From positions 1 to 64,000 of the forward strand of contig JAAKBF010000132.1 of assembly GCA_012656075.1 (NCBI GenBank): 64,000 bases of DNA, read 5' to 3'. The notes beneath the pieces are model-generated. The model saw only the letters and a program-made list of their open reading frames with translations. It made no database searches and had not been told where the DNA came from. Source of the stretch: Phytophthora hibernalis. Taxonomy: Eukaryota > Oomycota > Peronosporomycetes > Peronosporales > Peronosporaceae. Positions within the stretch are counted from its first letter, which is position 1; each line of letters begins with the position of its first letter. A program made the position numbers and the translations under genes. Positions 35,005 through 46,469 of this stretch are shown here, piece by piece.

Positions 35005-36144
35005 CTACGCGCCCAGCTTCATGTCGTCTCCCTTCTCTGCTGCGAAGCAATGACGCAGGCAGTGTCTCTCATAACGCCACACAAGTCGCGCAGTAATCAC
35101 CGACTTGCCAAACTCCACTGCCTCCTTCATCAACTGCATGCGGTGCTCCGTGAACGTGGAATATTCACCACGCACCAAAAACTCTTGCTTTCTCTCGGCC
35201 ATGAACCGACGCATCTTGGCTTTAAGCGAGTTCCAGCACCCCTCGATGGGGTTCAGCATCGGACTGTAGGGGCCTAGGCGCAGGACGACGAACTTGTTCA
35301 GGTTCACGATGCCATCCGCGGCCAGGAACTCGCGCGCCAGCCTCTCCACCTCGCTGTGCGCAGGCGCGTTGTCAGTCACGATCACTATTTTGGCTGGCTG
35401 CAGCTCCTCGTACTCCTCCGATCGGAGAGCAGCGACGAAAAGCTCCGCCATGAAGCGCGCATTCTCTTGCTTCTTGACAGAGCCCTCATGAGTCTGCAGT
35501 AGTACCAACCCGTACCCGCTTGAGACGCCGCCTTGGACGTGCAGGTTGCTGCCTTTTGACGGCGGCAGCTGGACTACAGCGCGCTCTCCAATGCGCGACC
35601 AACCTTCATTTCTAGATAAATATAAATTGAAGTTAGTCTCGTCTTGAAACACCACCATGTTACCCTTCTTGATGTGCTTGTTCAACTCTGCGACAAAGGC
35701 CTTGCGCTTCTCCTTGTTGACTCTTGAGTTCATCGTCTCCTTCTCGATGCGCAGGCGCTTCGTCGAGTAAAGCATGCCCTGGAGTGCGCGATGCACTGAC
35801 GCCACGCTGACATCGACGCCAAGGTCGGAGTGGAGACGGTCGCGCAGCTGCTCCAGTGTCATGCGGCAATCCTCGTCGATCAGCTCCTCGAGCTTGCTCA
35901 TGACCTCCACCGTCATTTTGACTGAAGAAGGGCGTAAGCCGCCGCGCTGCTTGGGTTCCGCGCCGGCAGCGAGGACGGCTCGGCGAGCAGTGTGGTAGTT
36001 GACGTCGTTGGCGGTGGCCACCCCTCTCCAGTCCTTGCCTTCTTGGAAGGCGCGAACGACGCGAACCTTTGCTTGGGCCCGCTCGAAGGAAACGCTGGTC
36101 TTGGAGGGTGGCGTGGAGCTCGGCATTTGCGGGACTGAGTGCAT
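35005..36144 (-). CDS. Tc1/mariner-type DDE transposase, uninterrupted
   Basis: ATG 36144 gives 379 residues; an in-frame ATG further up (about 36255) lies inside the TIR and is less likely. The N-terminus has a helix-turn-helix (AKVRVVRAFQEGKDWRGVAT...NDVNYHTARRAV) and a second one around MTLEQLRDRL...SVASVHRAL. Catalytic motifs are VVFQDETNFNLYLSRNEGW (first Asp), IVIVTDNAPAHSEVE (second Asp) and YSPMLNPIEGCWNSLK (Glu). I count 42 residues between the second Asp and the Glu, more than the 34 usual for Tc1. The protein cuts the element at its TIRs and inserts it into TA sites. It is the only long transposon frame in the window with no break, so it may be recent. Confidence 0.95.
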   Translation of the reverse strand: MHSVPQMPSSTPPSKTSVSFERAQAKVRVVRAFQEGKDWRGVATANDVNYHTARRAVLAAGAEPKQRGGLRPSSVKMTVEVMSKLEELIDEDCRMTLEQLRDRLHSDLGVDVSVASVHRALQGMLYSTKRLRIEKETMNSRVNKEKRKAFVAELNKHIKKGNMVVFQDETNFNLYLSRNEGWSRIGERAVVQLPPSKGSNLHVQGGVSSGYGLVLLQTHEGSVKKQENARFMAELFVAALRSEEYEELQPAKIVIVTDNAPAHSEVERLAREFLAADGIVNLNKFVVLRLGPYSPMLNPIEGCWNSLKAKMRRFMAERKQEFLVRGEYSTFTEHRMQLMKEAVEFGKSVITARLVWRYERHCLRHCFAAEKGDDMKLGA

Positions 36145-36227
36145 TGTGTGGAAAGCGGGAGCTCTCGCGGGGCAATTCGTGCGGCAGGCGCCTTGAGTTC
36201 GCGCCAAAATGACTGGTGCGAGGGAGT

Positions 36228-36365
36228 TTGCAGTTTGCCTGAAAAGTGTACCCATCCATTTTGCAAAACATGAAAAATGCACCAATTTTGTTCACTTGAA
36301 GTGACCCGGTTTTTATCACTTTGCAGCTTGGTTTGTAAAACTTGCAAGTAGGGTGGGAAATGGTG
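36228..36365. repeat. Right terminal inverted repeat of the mariner element
   Basis: Complement of the left repeat. It overlaps the region upstream of the chosen transposase start and so probably also carries its promoter. Confidence 0.85.
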
Positions 36366-36367
36366 TA

Positions 36368-36948
36368 CATGTACCATACTACAGTCATGCCTGTGACCTT
36401 GCATCGACGTCCAACGCTTTTTCAGACTGCATATTATTATATGATTACGAGGTCAACCCACGATTTATGTACAAATTAAAATGACCCGATGCCACAATGT
36501 AACCCATTGCAAATCCTCTATGATGATTGCTTTACCGCCTATTAATAATTCAACAGGATAAAGCAATCGGTTTTCACAATGTAAAAACCGACTAGTTTGT
36601 CTATGTGGATTGTTAATCGGCCGGTTAAGAAGCTGATTTAGGTCAGCGATGACCGATTTAATAAATCAGACCACCTAATTAGATAGGAGCTCCTTGAATT
36701 ATATTCAAAATTGTCAGCAGGATTTGATTAGCAAGACGGATCATGTGATTCTGATTTAGATGCTAATCGGCCGATCTGGCTTTTGGCCAGCAGCTGATTT
36801 GCTTACTATTCGGATGCATACATCTGCCGCATCCTGGTCGGGTAGGAGTAACGCCCTCCCCGGAAGGAAGTGGTTATTTCACCATTGATACTGTTGGTCC
36901 AGCTACACCATTGACCGAATAAATTACGGCTCGAGAAAACTCCAAAAA
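36368..36948. other. AT-rich spacer, nothing recognised
   Basis: No gene. The words AATCGG/CCGATT occur many times between 36570 and 36780, without a fixed period. Confidence 0.4.
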
Positions 36949-37733
36949 GTACTACCTCCGGCACGAAACATAATATGCATTTTACAATAATGTGAGGCAC
37001 ACAATGTTTTTTAAGAAAATATTATTGGCCAAAATTGATTCAAACCAAACTATGTACGCAATTTGATTGGTCAATACACCCTTCACTCTAATTAGTCGTG
37101 CCATGACTAATTATGGTTTACGATTTTGCTGCAGAAGTGTAAGCATTCCTCGAATGTTATTGGCTTTAATATTAAGAGTTGTGTAGCCCTGATGGCACGA
37201 CTGGATTCATCTCCGCAAGATCTGTCGAAATCCGGTGTCTTTGTGCAAATTTCAGCTCATCTGGAAAATTTTGTTGGGGGCTGTGTCACGAAAAAGTACA
37301 CTTTCATGACAATATTCGAAGCACGACTAATTAGAGTGAAGGGTGTATGTGGTCGTTAGTTTATCCATACCAGTAATCAGTGTCTAATTGCAGGATTGTT
37401 ATCTTATCTGTGCGGGTTGATTGGGCGTTAAACTATCTTAATGCATGCTAGCCCAACAGCTTTGGACACAACGATTGGGTAGGTTGAACCCGCATCAGAT
37501 CAGATAAATATTGAGAGCGCTGCGAAATTTTTAGTCGCCCGACTTGACAGGTGTGTTTGTGAAAGTGTATGTAGTGGTCCAAGGAGGCAACCAGTGTAAT
37601 TGTAAAAATAGAGCAGTCGCACAAGACAGCTATCGCCTCAAAGAGGTCATTTGCGATGTATCACTCGTTCTGTTAGTAAACGTATAAATACCATTACCTG
37701 AATGCACATTATGTTTCGGGCCGGAGGTAGTAC
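36949..37733. repeat. 33-bp inverted repeats enclosing a 785-bp segment
   Basis: GTACTACCTCCGG.ACGAAACATAAT at 36949-36981 is the complement of 37701-37733 with two mismatches in 33 bp. The segment between carries a separate MITE. A target duplication was not found, so this could be a non-autonomous element or a remnant of two opposed ends. Confidence 0.75.
37077..37345. mobile_element. MITE with 25-bp TIRs and TA flanks
   Basis: CACCCTTCACTCTAATTAGTCGTGC at 37077-37101 is exactly complementary to 37321-37345, and each side is bordered by TA (37075-37076, 37346-37347). The 269 bp hold no coding capacity. TA flanks and the CACC start suggest a Tc1/mariner-type deletion derivative, but it is not derived from the 34.9-kb element, as the rest of the TIR differs. 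Confidence 0.9.
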
Positions 37734-37749
37734 ATTGATAAGTTCAACG

Positions 37750-38343
37750 ATGGACAAGGATACAGTGGTGAGAAAGAACTTTGAAAGTTACGGAAAATAA
37801 TTTCGTAAGTTTCCGCTGCAGCCCTCAGCCTTTCATTCCGAAAATGATCGCTGGGGCTCAAATGGGAGTACGTGCCACCAGAATCGAAATTTCTTGCGGT
37901 AGTGTGATTAACATAGATTTGCTGTGCGCAGGCAACTCCGACTACGATTCAGGCAGCGATGGCGACTCCGATGATGAGCACCCGGACGACTATGCTGGCG
38001 AGGAGGTGGAAGAAGTAGAGGACAGTCGCGCATATTCCCTATAGACGAGCACGCAGATACCGCTGAGGATGAAAATGCGGATGCAGAGAAGGTTGCGGAC
38101 GCGGGGAATGACTCTAAAGCAGAAGATGCGGATAAGGAGAAGGATGCGGAAGCGGGGAAGGTTGCGGACGTGGATAATGGCCCAAACGGAGAAGATGCGT
38201 GCGAGAAGATGGCTGCAGAAACGTTGGGTGGAGAAGATGTGGAGACGGAGATGGCGTAAGTGCCTAGAGACGAGCGTGCGGATATGGAGAACGTCACTGG
38301 TGATGAGCTTGTAGACGAAGCGTATATAGCCGTTGGCCAAGCA
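37750..38343 (+). other. Acidic repeat-rich reading frame
   Basis: Two pieces in different frames read SDYDSGSDGDSDDEHPDDYA (to 38043) and then DEHADTAEDENADAEKVADAG with imperfect repeats of a ...DAEKVADAGN-like peptide, up to about 38257 and beyond. On the complement the same DNA would read as Ser/Ala/Phe repeats, so one strand must be a shadow. An acidic tail of a MULE or similar protein is the simplest view; not recognised. Confidence 0.35.
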
Positions 38344-38354
38344 ATCTCCACGTG

Positions 38355-39431
38355 ATCACGATCGGGGCAGCTAATCTCATACTTTGGCTCCATCAGTTTC
38401 TTCTTCACTGCAGTAATAGCATGAAATTGGCAGAGCACCACCTGCAATAACAACAAATATAGTCGTCAATATTGTTGATCGATCGCAGTAACTTAATTAC
38501 ACATCATCGTATCTTTGCTCGTGGGAATTTCGCTTCCAAAATGCGACACTCGTTGAAGTTTTTATCAATAGTGATGGACTCGGTAATGCATTCTCCCACC
38601 ACACGCAGGAAAAAGATAAACACGACTAAATGGTGCTCCTCTGCTGGTTGCTAACAAGCATCTAGCAAATAGAAACCCTTTTCCGTTCGGATCTGTAAGC
38701 ATGAACTCGCCTTTTATCACAACACAACAATAGAAAAAGATTTTAGCAACAAACTCAAACATAGAATTCAGATTATATGACCCACCCAAAAAGCCTAAGT
38801 TGTTAACATTGTAGGTCTAGTCCAACAGCCTTGCATCCCCCATCTACGATACGCCTCGCATTGCGCCTCGTTCACCAGTACAAGTCCCGACACGACATAA
38901 TCGTATTCACGAAGAACAAACGCATAGTTCTCCGGAATGGCCACAAATTCATCCATAAATCGAAGTAGTTTGTGCTCTGTATCTGGCCCTCCATATTACC
39001 CTTCCGTCCATCGAAGCATCCATGCGTACAATAATACTGCCTGTAGACGTCTTCAAAGCGCGCCAAAAAGCGTTGCAGAATCTCAAACTTCACATACGCA
39101 TATTTACCTCTGGCCAACATGTACATAATGTAAGGAATAAGCATTCATCAAAAGGATTGTCAGTACATCCATCGCTAGCTACACTGTACTTGATTATCAC
39201 GACGTACTCTCTGTTATTCCTCGAAGAGGGAACGTTGTTGCGCTTTCTGTAAACCAAGAAGTTGGATTCAAAATACGTGTCGAAATTCTGCTCAAAGCTC
39301 GACCAATCTGACCACACACACTTTGCCACAAACGCATCTGTGATTGCGAAAATATTCTTGTGCGAGTCTGTCATAATTTCACGCTTCTTGCTCCATTTTT
39401 GACGGACGATACCGTTTTTCAGGCGGTACAA
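38355..39431 (-). mobile_element. MULE N-terminal and catalytic fragments (minus)
   Basis: On the minus strand WSDWSSFEQNFDTYFESNF with VYRKRNNVPSSRN (39310-39230) is the N-terminal W..F...F motif shared with the MULEs at 1-2 kb and 53 kb. Further down, SITIDKNFNECRILEAKFPR (about 38580-38520) and VVLCQFHAITAVKKKLMEPK (38440-38380) belong to the catalytic core, separated by an apparent intron ending in TTGCAG. Frames are broken. The matching C-terminal part lies on the plus strand next door. Confidence 0.65.
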
Positions 39432-39479
39432 TAGCAGAAAACTCAGAGCCTGATTCTAGTAGCGTTTCATAAACTTATA

Positions 39480-40660
39480 TCAGGTTCTAATTTCAAAACA
39501 CACTTCGTGACAAAATGTATATCCGTACCGGTCCTTGATTTTTCTTGGACGCTTTTCCAGGATCTTTACGGCGGTTCGGCGCCGTTTTGGTGGTATCCTC
39601 CGCACACAGGCTAGGATTTGACAGAGCATGGAGCTCGCTCGTTTCAACTGCTCGTACGTATGGTGTGGGTTTCGCAGAAGATTTGGAAGCAAACTGGTAC
39701 AACTGCAGATAAATGTGGGTTACCCATCTCCGGACGAAGACGTTCACCGCTGGCAATACTACGAGTAATCGACTGGAAGCGAGTTGGGGGCAAATGAAAA
39801 ATCTCATCAACCTAACTACGACTTTGGATCGATGTATAGGCGGGTTGTTGTTGTATCAAAATGCATCGATGCGCGAGTTACGATACGCTCTTGTCTGTCG
39901 TAATTCACGGACGCGGTTCAATCCCCGACATCCTGATGAAGTTGTTCAGCTGGAAAACAGTTGCAGTCCGTACGTATGTGAACATTTTTTTGCTGCAGTA
40001 TCGTAATTACGAGCGTGAAAAGAAAAATATTCAAGTTTTGTGGAAGTCTGACAGCGAAATGAAGCTCTTTCGCCGTGGTGGTGAATATCGGGTGCACCGC
40101 CAAGACTTCACGTGCTCCTGCGACTATTACCTGTCCTGTTGACTGCCGTATATGCATGCAATCTTTGTAGCACTGGACGCAGAGGAAATGACATCACTTC
40201 CTGATACTATTTTAAACCCGAGATGGATTTACGATGCTACCTCGGCTATGGATACGAAACTAAAAGCGAGTGCTGAAGCGAATCACTACCTTCGCCAACT
40301 CGTGAGGTCTGCTGCTCGAACCGTGATAACAAATTTCCCCACAAGTTTTCTCGTGAGGAATAACAAAAAGAGACGCGTGGAGTTCAAAACCTTGAAAAAG
40401 AATAAGCGAATTGGAGATTAGGTCCTGGTGCAAAGTCATGTTGAAAAGCACAATATCGTGTTGGCAACACTGGCACCTGTCATTAGTGACTTGGAGCAGT
40501 CGCCCACAGACTGTTTTTTAAAAGAAGAGCGCCATGGTTGAAGTCACCTGCAAGGGGCTCAGTGCAGCTTTTTAGTAGGATGAGTGACTGTGCTTCAAAC
40601 GATTTTCAGGGCAGCACTGTTCAGGACGTGGAGATCAGTGATAGTGAAGTAGAGTAGCCC
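39480..40660 (+). mobile_element. MULE C-terminal part with SWIM finger (plus)
   Basis: On plus, AEDLEANWYNC and TSNRLEASWGQMKNL (about 39660-39800) carry the Glu region of MULE transposases. Next LFRRGGEYRVHRQDF and CSCDYYLSC, with LPYMHAIFVAL after an in-frame stop, form a SWIM finger (40070-40175). Basic stretches (NKKRRVEFKTLKKNKR) and an acidic end (VQDVEISDSEVE, about 40620-40657) follow. It is opposite in orientation to the N-terminal and core pieces at 38.4-39.4 kb. Confidence 0.75.
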
Positions 40661-43600
40661 GTCAGACCACTCATAGCTGGTGAATGCGAGAACGCTGCCT
40701 CGGCGAGAGCCATGCTAGCTTGCCCCCTTGCCTGTAGATAGGTAGCTACGATAGGCGCAAGCGTCTCGCCGTCCCGATACGCCAAGTGTAATCGATGGTA
40801 AAGATCACTCGTGCCTCGCGTAATGTGAGCCAGTTCGTAGTCCATACGACGCGACAGCGCGTCGGCAAGCACGTTCAGCTTGCAGAGCTACAACCGCCTT
40901 GGCACTCGCTGCGAAAGGTGCGGCGAATTGGTCGCCATCCGCAAGGACGCGTGATCGGTGTAGATCATAAAGGGTGTCGAGTCCAATAGGTTCACACCTG
41001 GGCGTACTTCATTGCGAGGAGCTCCTTGTCGTACACATGGTAGTTCCTCTCGACTGCTGTAAGCTGCCTGGACTGAACGAGATAACTAGCTCGTGTCCGC
41101 TCTTGTGATTTTGCAGCAACGCGCAACCGATTGCATTGCCAGAAGCGTGGCAAACGATGCTAAACGGCTTCGTCTTGTTCGGAAGAGCCAGGACCGGCGC
41201 GCACTCAAGGCTCGCCTTGATGCTGTCAAAAGCGCCCTGGTGGTGGCTTTCCCAGCGTCACTCGATGTTCTTCTTTAATAGGTCGGACAAGGGCTTTACC
41301 AACCCGGCGTAGCCTGCACTGTACTTGTGCAAGTAGTTGGCCAAACCCAGCCACCTACACAGATCCTTTTGAGATCTAGTCGTCGGCCTGGCTGAGATGG
41401 CTCGGACCTTCTCGGGATCAACCCGAACGCCGACGCTGCTGACAAAACAGCCGAGACCCTTGATTTCTCCGGCGGCAAAGACGCACATGTCGACGTTGGC
41501 ATACATCTTGTTGGCTCTCATGACCTCAAACACTCGACGGAGGTGCTCAAGATGCACCTCAATAGCCGTGTTGCCTTCCTCGGCACGGCTATGGACGAAG
41601 ATGTCGTCGGAGTACGTCTGCGTGAAGGCGTGCAAGGGTCGAAACAGCTGGATGACCAAGCGATTGAAAGTCGCTGGGGCATTGGAAAATCCCTGTGGCG
41701 TCACCCGCCACTCCGCTAGGGGTACTGACCACCGTGAGCGGTATGTCCCGTTGGAGCATCAGGATTTGGTAGTATCCCTCTACCAGGTCCAGTGAGTTGT
41801 ACAGATCACAACCGGCCATGTTGTTTAACAACACATCCGGGTGTCTGGATGAGCACCATCGCGCTGTTCACCTTGTTGTAAACATGAACCAGACACCACT
41901 TCCCGTTCGGCTTACGAACGCAGAACGTGGGCGTCGCACTGCTCGGGAGACAGTGACCATTGTCTGGTGATAACAGTACTTTTTGCCAGGAACGATGTCA
42001 ATCTCGTGCCGAACCCCACGACTGGGAGGGAGTTGGGATGGTGTATCCTTGAACACCACATCCGAGAATTCCGTGACCAAGGCATAAGCCGGGTCGTTCG
42101 GGTTCTTGTGAATCTCAGAACCCAAGCGCGTCGCGCGCTGCTCCCGGAACCCTCCAGGACGTCCTCGTCCATTACAGAGGAAGAGCCCGCTTTTTCAGGA
42201 GTGGACTACGATCGTAGGAGTGTTATCTCTGAGATCCCGCCGGCCTTCAGGTCGGCGAGAAAGTCGTTCATCGACCTTTCTTCGAGATTCAGAAGCTCTG
42301 ACATCACTGGCAGGGCCTCTAGCTGGACCGACCCGGACTTGACCTTGCGGCCAGTCTCGCCGTCGAAGATATGATAGCATTCTTCTGGCGGCGGCGCCGA
42401 GAGAGTCTTCTCTGACTCCGACCTATTTCTTTGATCTTCTGTCCTGGCTTTTTGTCTTGACATCCTTTGTTACCCACAGCCGTCGTCTAGCGGGTTCTTC
42501 GTTACCCACTGCCTTACCTTCTCTCGGTACTGCACCTAAGGTCTGTACCGGCCCGTGTGGAACTGTGTTACCCACACTAGAGGTGCTTCTAACTACCTCC
42601 GCGTTTCGATCTCTCTGGTCTCACGTGGGCTTGTTCCCTCTTGTAGACGGGCTTCGTCATTCCCGGACTTCGTTGATGCCCGTACGTCGCAGCAAATTGG
42701 TGCGTTAGAAGATGCTGGCATTGCATCTTCCCTCGTGGCTCTGGATATATCCAAGACCGTTGGGCTTGTTGCAGGTTCGTCAGCAACAGAGGCCTCCGCG
42801 GCATTCCACCGGCGTTCATGGGAGCCTCGTGTTCGAACAGAGGTGGGAACATTACTCACCAGGACTCTGGCAGAAGCCGCAGGTCGGCTAGCTCATATGG
42901 CGTTGCCGCGCCAGTCGATCCAGGGCTCATGCTTTTCGAGACATGCCTAGGATCAAGTCATACTTGTTCATGTCAAGAACGAGGGATCGTTCAGCCGAAT
43001 CGAAGTCTTCGAACTCGACAGCAAGATCCATAAGAATGTCCTACCACATATCCATTGCCAAGTCTGACTGCGACTTACTCGTTGCATTTCCTTTCTCGCT
43101 CTATTACGGGGACCGACGGGCGGCGTGCAACGTTCTTGGACGCCCCAGAATCAATCAGAATTCTTAAGGGATGATTGTCTCCCGTACGCTGGCGTGTACA
43201 ACAAGCTCCCTCCACTCCCTTCTCCCCTACGAGAGTACAGAGACTCTCAAGGGCTAAATCGCCATGGTGCGCGCCACCCGCTCACCTCTCATGAAAAATT
43301 AGTCTTCCCCAGAAAGGCGCACCCCTACTGATTGCCTGCGTCCACCTGGTCTTCGGATCGCGGCTCCTGCTGTCGATCCTTGGGACCAGAAGGGCGAGGA
43401 GGGAAACGTCTCCGTTGTCCGCCTGTAGGGCAGGCACATTTCGTGTGCCCGACCCTTCGCTGCCGAAGCAGCAGATGTCATTCTGCTCGACCAGGCCCAA
43501 GTCCATAGGGACTGGACCTCCGCCAGTTCTTGGCCGGCACTGCTACCAGCAGTGCTCGTAGAGGAAGAGTGCCAAGCGAACACATGAGTACGAGCGCTTG

Positions 43601-44308
43601 TGGCTGTACCCTCTTGAAGGCGACCTGGACGGCCGCTTCCATGGTGTTGGCCTGAACGCTAAACAGGCGGGACCAACTCTCAGGCCGTCCATGAACACGT
43701 TCACATTGATGTGTTCAGGTAGGGGGTCCCCGCCATAGACGCCGCGAGTACTCGCATCTCCTGGATGTACTCATGCAGCTTACGCTTCCCTTGCTTGCAG
43801 GCGAGGAAGCGCGAGCGCTGGCGATACATGTAGTTCGCCGATAGAAACACAGCTCGAAGCTGTTCACACAGCTGAGACCATGATGTGAAACATCCAGGGT
43901 TGTCGCTTTGCGCGTATACGCTCAAGTCTTGACTCGACCGCCGAGATTGGTGAGCGCGAAAGTGACTCGTAGTTACTCGGACGTGACAAGAGCTGCGTCC
44001 ATCGCAAGCTCGACTTCTCTGGTCCAGAAGTGAAGGTTTTCACCTTCCTTCCCGTCATACGACTGAACCTTTAGCCTCTGCGGCTTAGGTTGCATCCGTC
44101 TTGGCTCCTGAAACCGATCCCGGCGGTTGCCCTGCACGTGGGCGATGATCCCTTGCTCGTAAGCGTCGAACTCACTCACGCGTTCAACTTGCTCGGCGTG
44201 CGTCGACATCACCAAGCTCTGCAAGGCATCTCTTCCGAAGATGCCTGCCATCTTTATGACCAACTCGAGCTGCGAGTCAGTCATGTGCGGAAACTCACTG
44301 CGATCCAT
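40621..44308 (-). mobile_element. Ty3-type LTR retrotransposon, truncated and frameshifted
   Basis: Gag starts near 44308 (MDRSEFPHMTDSQLELVIKM) and goes on through 43925-43701 (FLSANYMYRQRSRFLACKQG). A Cys-rich zinc-knuckle-like place lies near 43440. The protease and linker region is around 42463-42206. Reverse transcriptase runs from LPPSRGVRHEIDIVPGKKY (about 42025) through DLVEGYYQILM (41780) to TPQGFSNAPATFN and YSDDIFVHSRAEEG (41704-41590). The RNase H end has ADALSRRMDYELAH (40866-40825). Integrase is missing: the element stops at about 40660 against MULE sequence. Frames are broken in several places, so it cannot act as read. Confidence 0.85.
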
Positions 44309-44340
44309 GTTGGCTCACTTCTTTAGACCACAGAGGATCA

Positions 44341-44716
44341 GGTAGTTCAATCTACCCGCGTAGATGTATGATTGACTACAAGTGGGGTCAGACAAGCACC
44401 TTGCTTGAGGAAGAGTAGCTTCAAGAGTAAACAAACTCTAAGTAAACGGCAGTTGACCAGCTCCTGGTCTGCGGGAGCGACGTGGTTAGAAAAACGTAGT
44501 TTAAAGACTGAGTCTATTTGTAGGTGTACCTTAAATTGGCCTGTTATACAATTTCTAAGTAACCTATAGTTTGTCCTATATGTAATATCAGCGGCACGTG
44601 GTGACGTGGCCATGGTGTGTCTCACACCATTTGTGACGCGGAGTCGATGTGTATCCACGCGAGTTATGTTATTCCTGAAGTATGACCCCGTCACTCTTAA
44701 CTCGCGTCACAACCAG
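44341..44716 (-). repeat. Candidate 5' LTR/leader of the Ty3 element
   Basis: Non-coding sequence upstream of Ty3 gag on minus. Its outer edge reads TGTGACGCGAGTTAAGAGTG, a TG start that abuts the copia LTR. The partner LTR is not in the window because the 3' part is lost. The inner boundary is uncertain. Confidence 0.45.
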
Positions 44717-44723
44717 GCTTGTG

Positions 44724-44980
44724 TAGCAGAGTTGATACGCTGATAAATAGCTGATTGTTGAAGTAGCCTCTTTGCATTAAGGTACACTGTATCTCCCAGT
44801 CTAAGATGATATCTCTAACATTAACTATACTGATAATAAGCACTAGTGTACAAATGGCACAACCAGCCAATCCGTAGAGCTACTCAGCACAGCACGTTAA
44901 CGTGCTGTGTCCTAATTGAATCACTTCGTCCTTTGACATCTACTACTCAATCCCCTTTCTGTTCTACATCCAGACTACAC
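44724..44980 (+). repeat. Copia 5' LTR
   Basis: It starts GTAGCAGAGTTGATACGCTG, probably preceded by TGT, and ends about CATCCAGACTAC. It contains a perfect dyad AGCACGTTAACGTGCT. The exact TG/CA ends and target duplication are not clear. Confidence 0.88.
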
Positions 44981-44992
44981 CACTAACAGGTA

Positions 44993-46440
44993 ATGAGCTC
45001 AAGCCAAGCCTCAAGCAACGACTTCCCACGCTCGTCAGCGTTGACAACTTCGACGTGCGGAAGACCCGCGTGTGCGCAGTCCTTGATGGAAAGCATCTGC
45101 TCAGCTTTGTGAAGAAGCCCGACTACGATGGCGTTTTTAGGACGACGCTAACGAGAGCGAAAGTGACATGTCCGATGCAAGCCAGTTAAGAACGCTGAAG
45201 TCGACTCTGATGCAATGGATTATGAAGAAAGTGACGACAAACTTAGGCCTCCATCTGGGTCCGATGACGACTCGAGAGACGACTCCGACACTCCGATCAA
45301 GCGCAAGGATTTACCCGTCATCCACCCGTTCAACCGCCTCCAAGCCGCAAAGGAGCGCAAGCGTGGCGCCAAGGAGAAGTCTAAACCTCTTAGCCAGCGC
45401 GAGCGACGGCGTCAGGAAGCAAATACCAAAGCTTTCCTGACGAAAATAATGGACAACACTCATGTCCGACTGGTGAAGAATCTCACGACCTCTTACGAGA
45501 TCTTCGGCTTCATCTGTCACAAGTATGAAGGTATATCCTTTCACGGCGACCCCTACTTCATCCAGCACTACTTGATGGAAATAATAAGTATGTCACAACA
45601 TAAATATATTATGGACTTACTACAAAATTTTGATACGAGTGAGAGTGATACAGAGCCAACTCCCCAAGCCAAAAGTGTGGTCTTTGAGAAAGAGGAACAG
45701 TTAAATTTCCATAGGTACGAGGAAGGCTCCGATCTCACTGAGTTCTTTCTCAAGCTGGATAATGCGATGAAAGCCTCGGACGAAGCCATCGAATGGGTGA
45801 TGACGGAAGGACAGAAGTCGATCTACCTGTTCCATTCCATGCCCAAGTCTTGGAAGAATGACCTCCGCGTCTGGAAGGGTCGACGGAAGCACATCCCGTA
45901 CGAAGCAGAGCATTGAAGGCAATGTCCGCGATCTTCAGGCCCAAGAGCACTACTCTCTGTCCAAGGGAACGCCGGAAACCATGGAAACGATGAATGAGCG
46001 CGCTCTGGTCGCTGCGGTGCCTCTTCCTCAGGCTTCTGCGGGCAATGTCTGCTCGTACTGTTATCGCCCGGGCCACCATATCCGACAGTGCCGTGACCTG
46101 CAAAAGACCTACGCGATGGCCGCGTCAAGGCTGTCACGGTATTCCCTGCGAACTTTGCGTTCAAAGGTGGGAATACGAAGCGAGACCATCGGTGCCATAA
46201 CAATAACAAACCCTGGAGCCGTGAACGCAACGGTAACGGCGCGACAACTCCAACCGTCACGACAAGCGCAACAAGCGTGATGACGAATCCAAGAATACCG
46301 GCCGCGGTAAGCACCGCGATCAGGACAGACCCAGGAACCGTCCTCTCGACTCCGACTCGGACGAGGACATTGTTGGCAGTGGTAGCAACCGCAATGTGTT
46401 TCGCCAGCAACGCAGCGACGTCGGGCTGGTCGCTGTAGTC
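44993..46440 (+). pseudogene. Copia gag with CCHC zinc knuckle, frameshifted
   Basis: ATG 44993 opens the region. A charged spacer is followed by PVIHPFNRLQAAKERKR, MDNTHVRLVKNLTTSYEIFG and FHGDPYFIQHYLMEI, a copia gag core, in the frame 45215-45916. The zinc knuckle CSYCYRPGHHIRQC (46050-46091) lies in another frame. It would package element RNA; as read it is split over at least three frames. Confidence 0.8.
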
Positions 46441-46469
46441 ACATCACTCAACCCACCAGTGAGTCTGTC

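Larger units (their letters stand above)
34870..36365 (-). mobile_element. Tc1/mariner-type element with TIRs and TA target duplication
   Basis: The ends are CACCATTTCCCACCC (34870-34884) and its exact complement (36351-36365), each flanked by TA (34868-34869 and 36366-36367). This is the standard insertion mark of the superfamily. The similarity of the two ends reaches about 125-145 bp inward: an identical outer 15 bp, a diverged middle, and a nearly identical inner part including GTTTTGCAAAATGGATGGGTACACTTTTCA. Element length is 1496 bp. The single transposase gene fills it. Confidence 0.93.
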
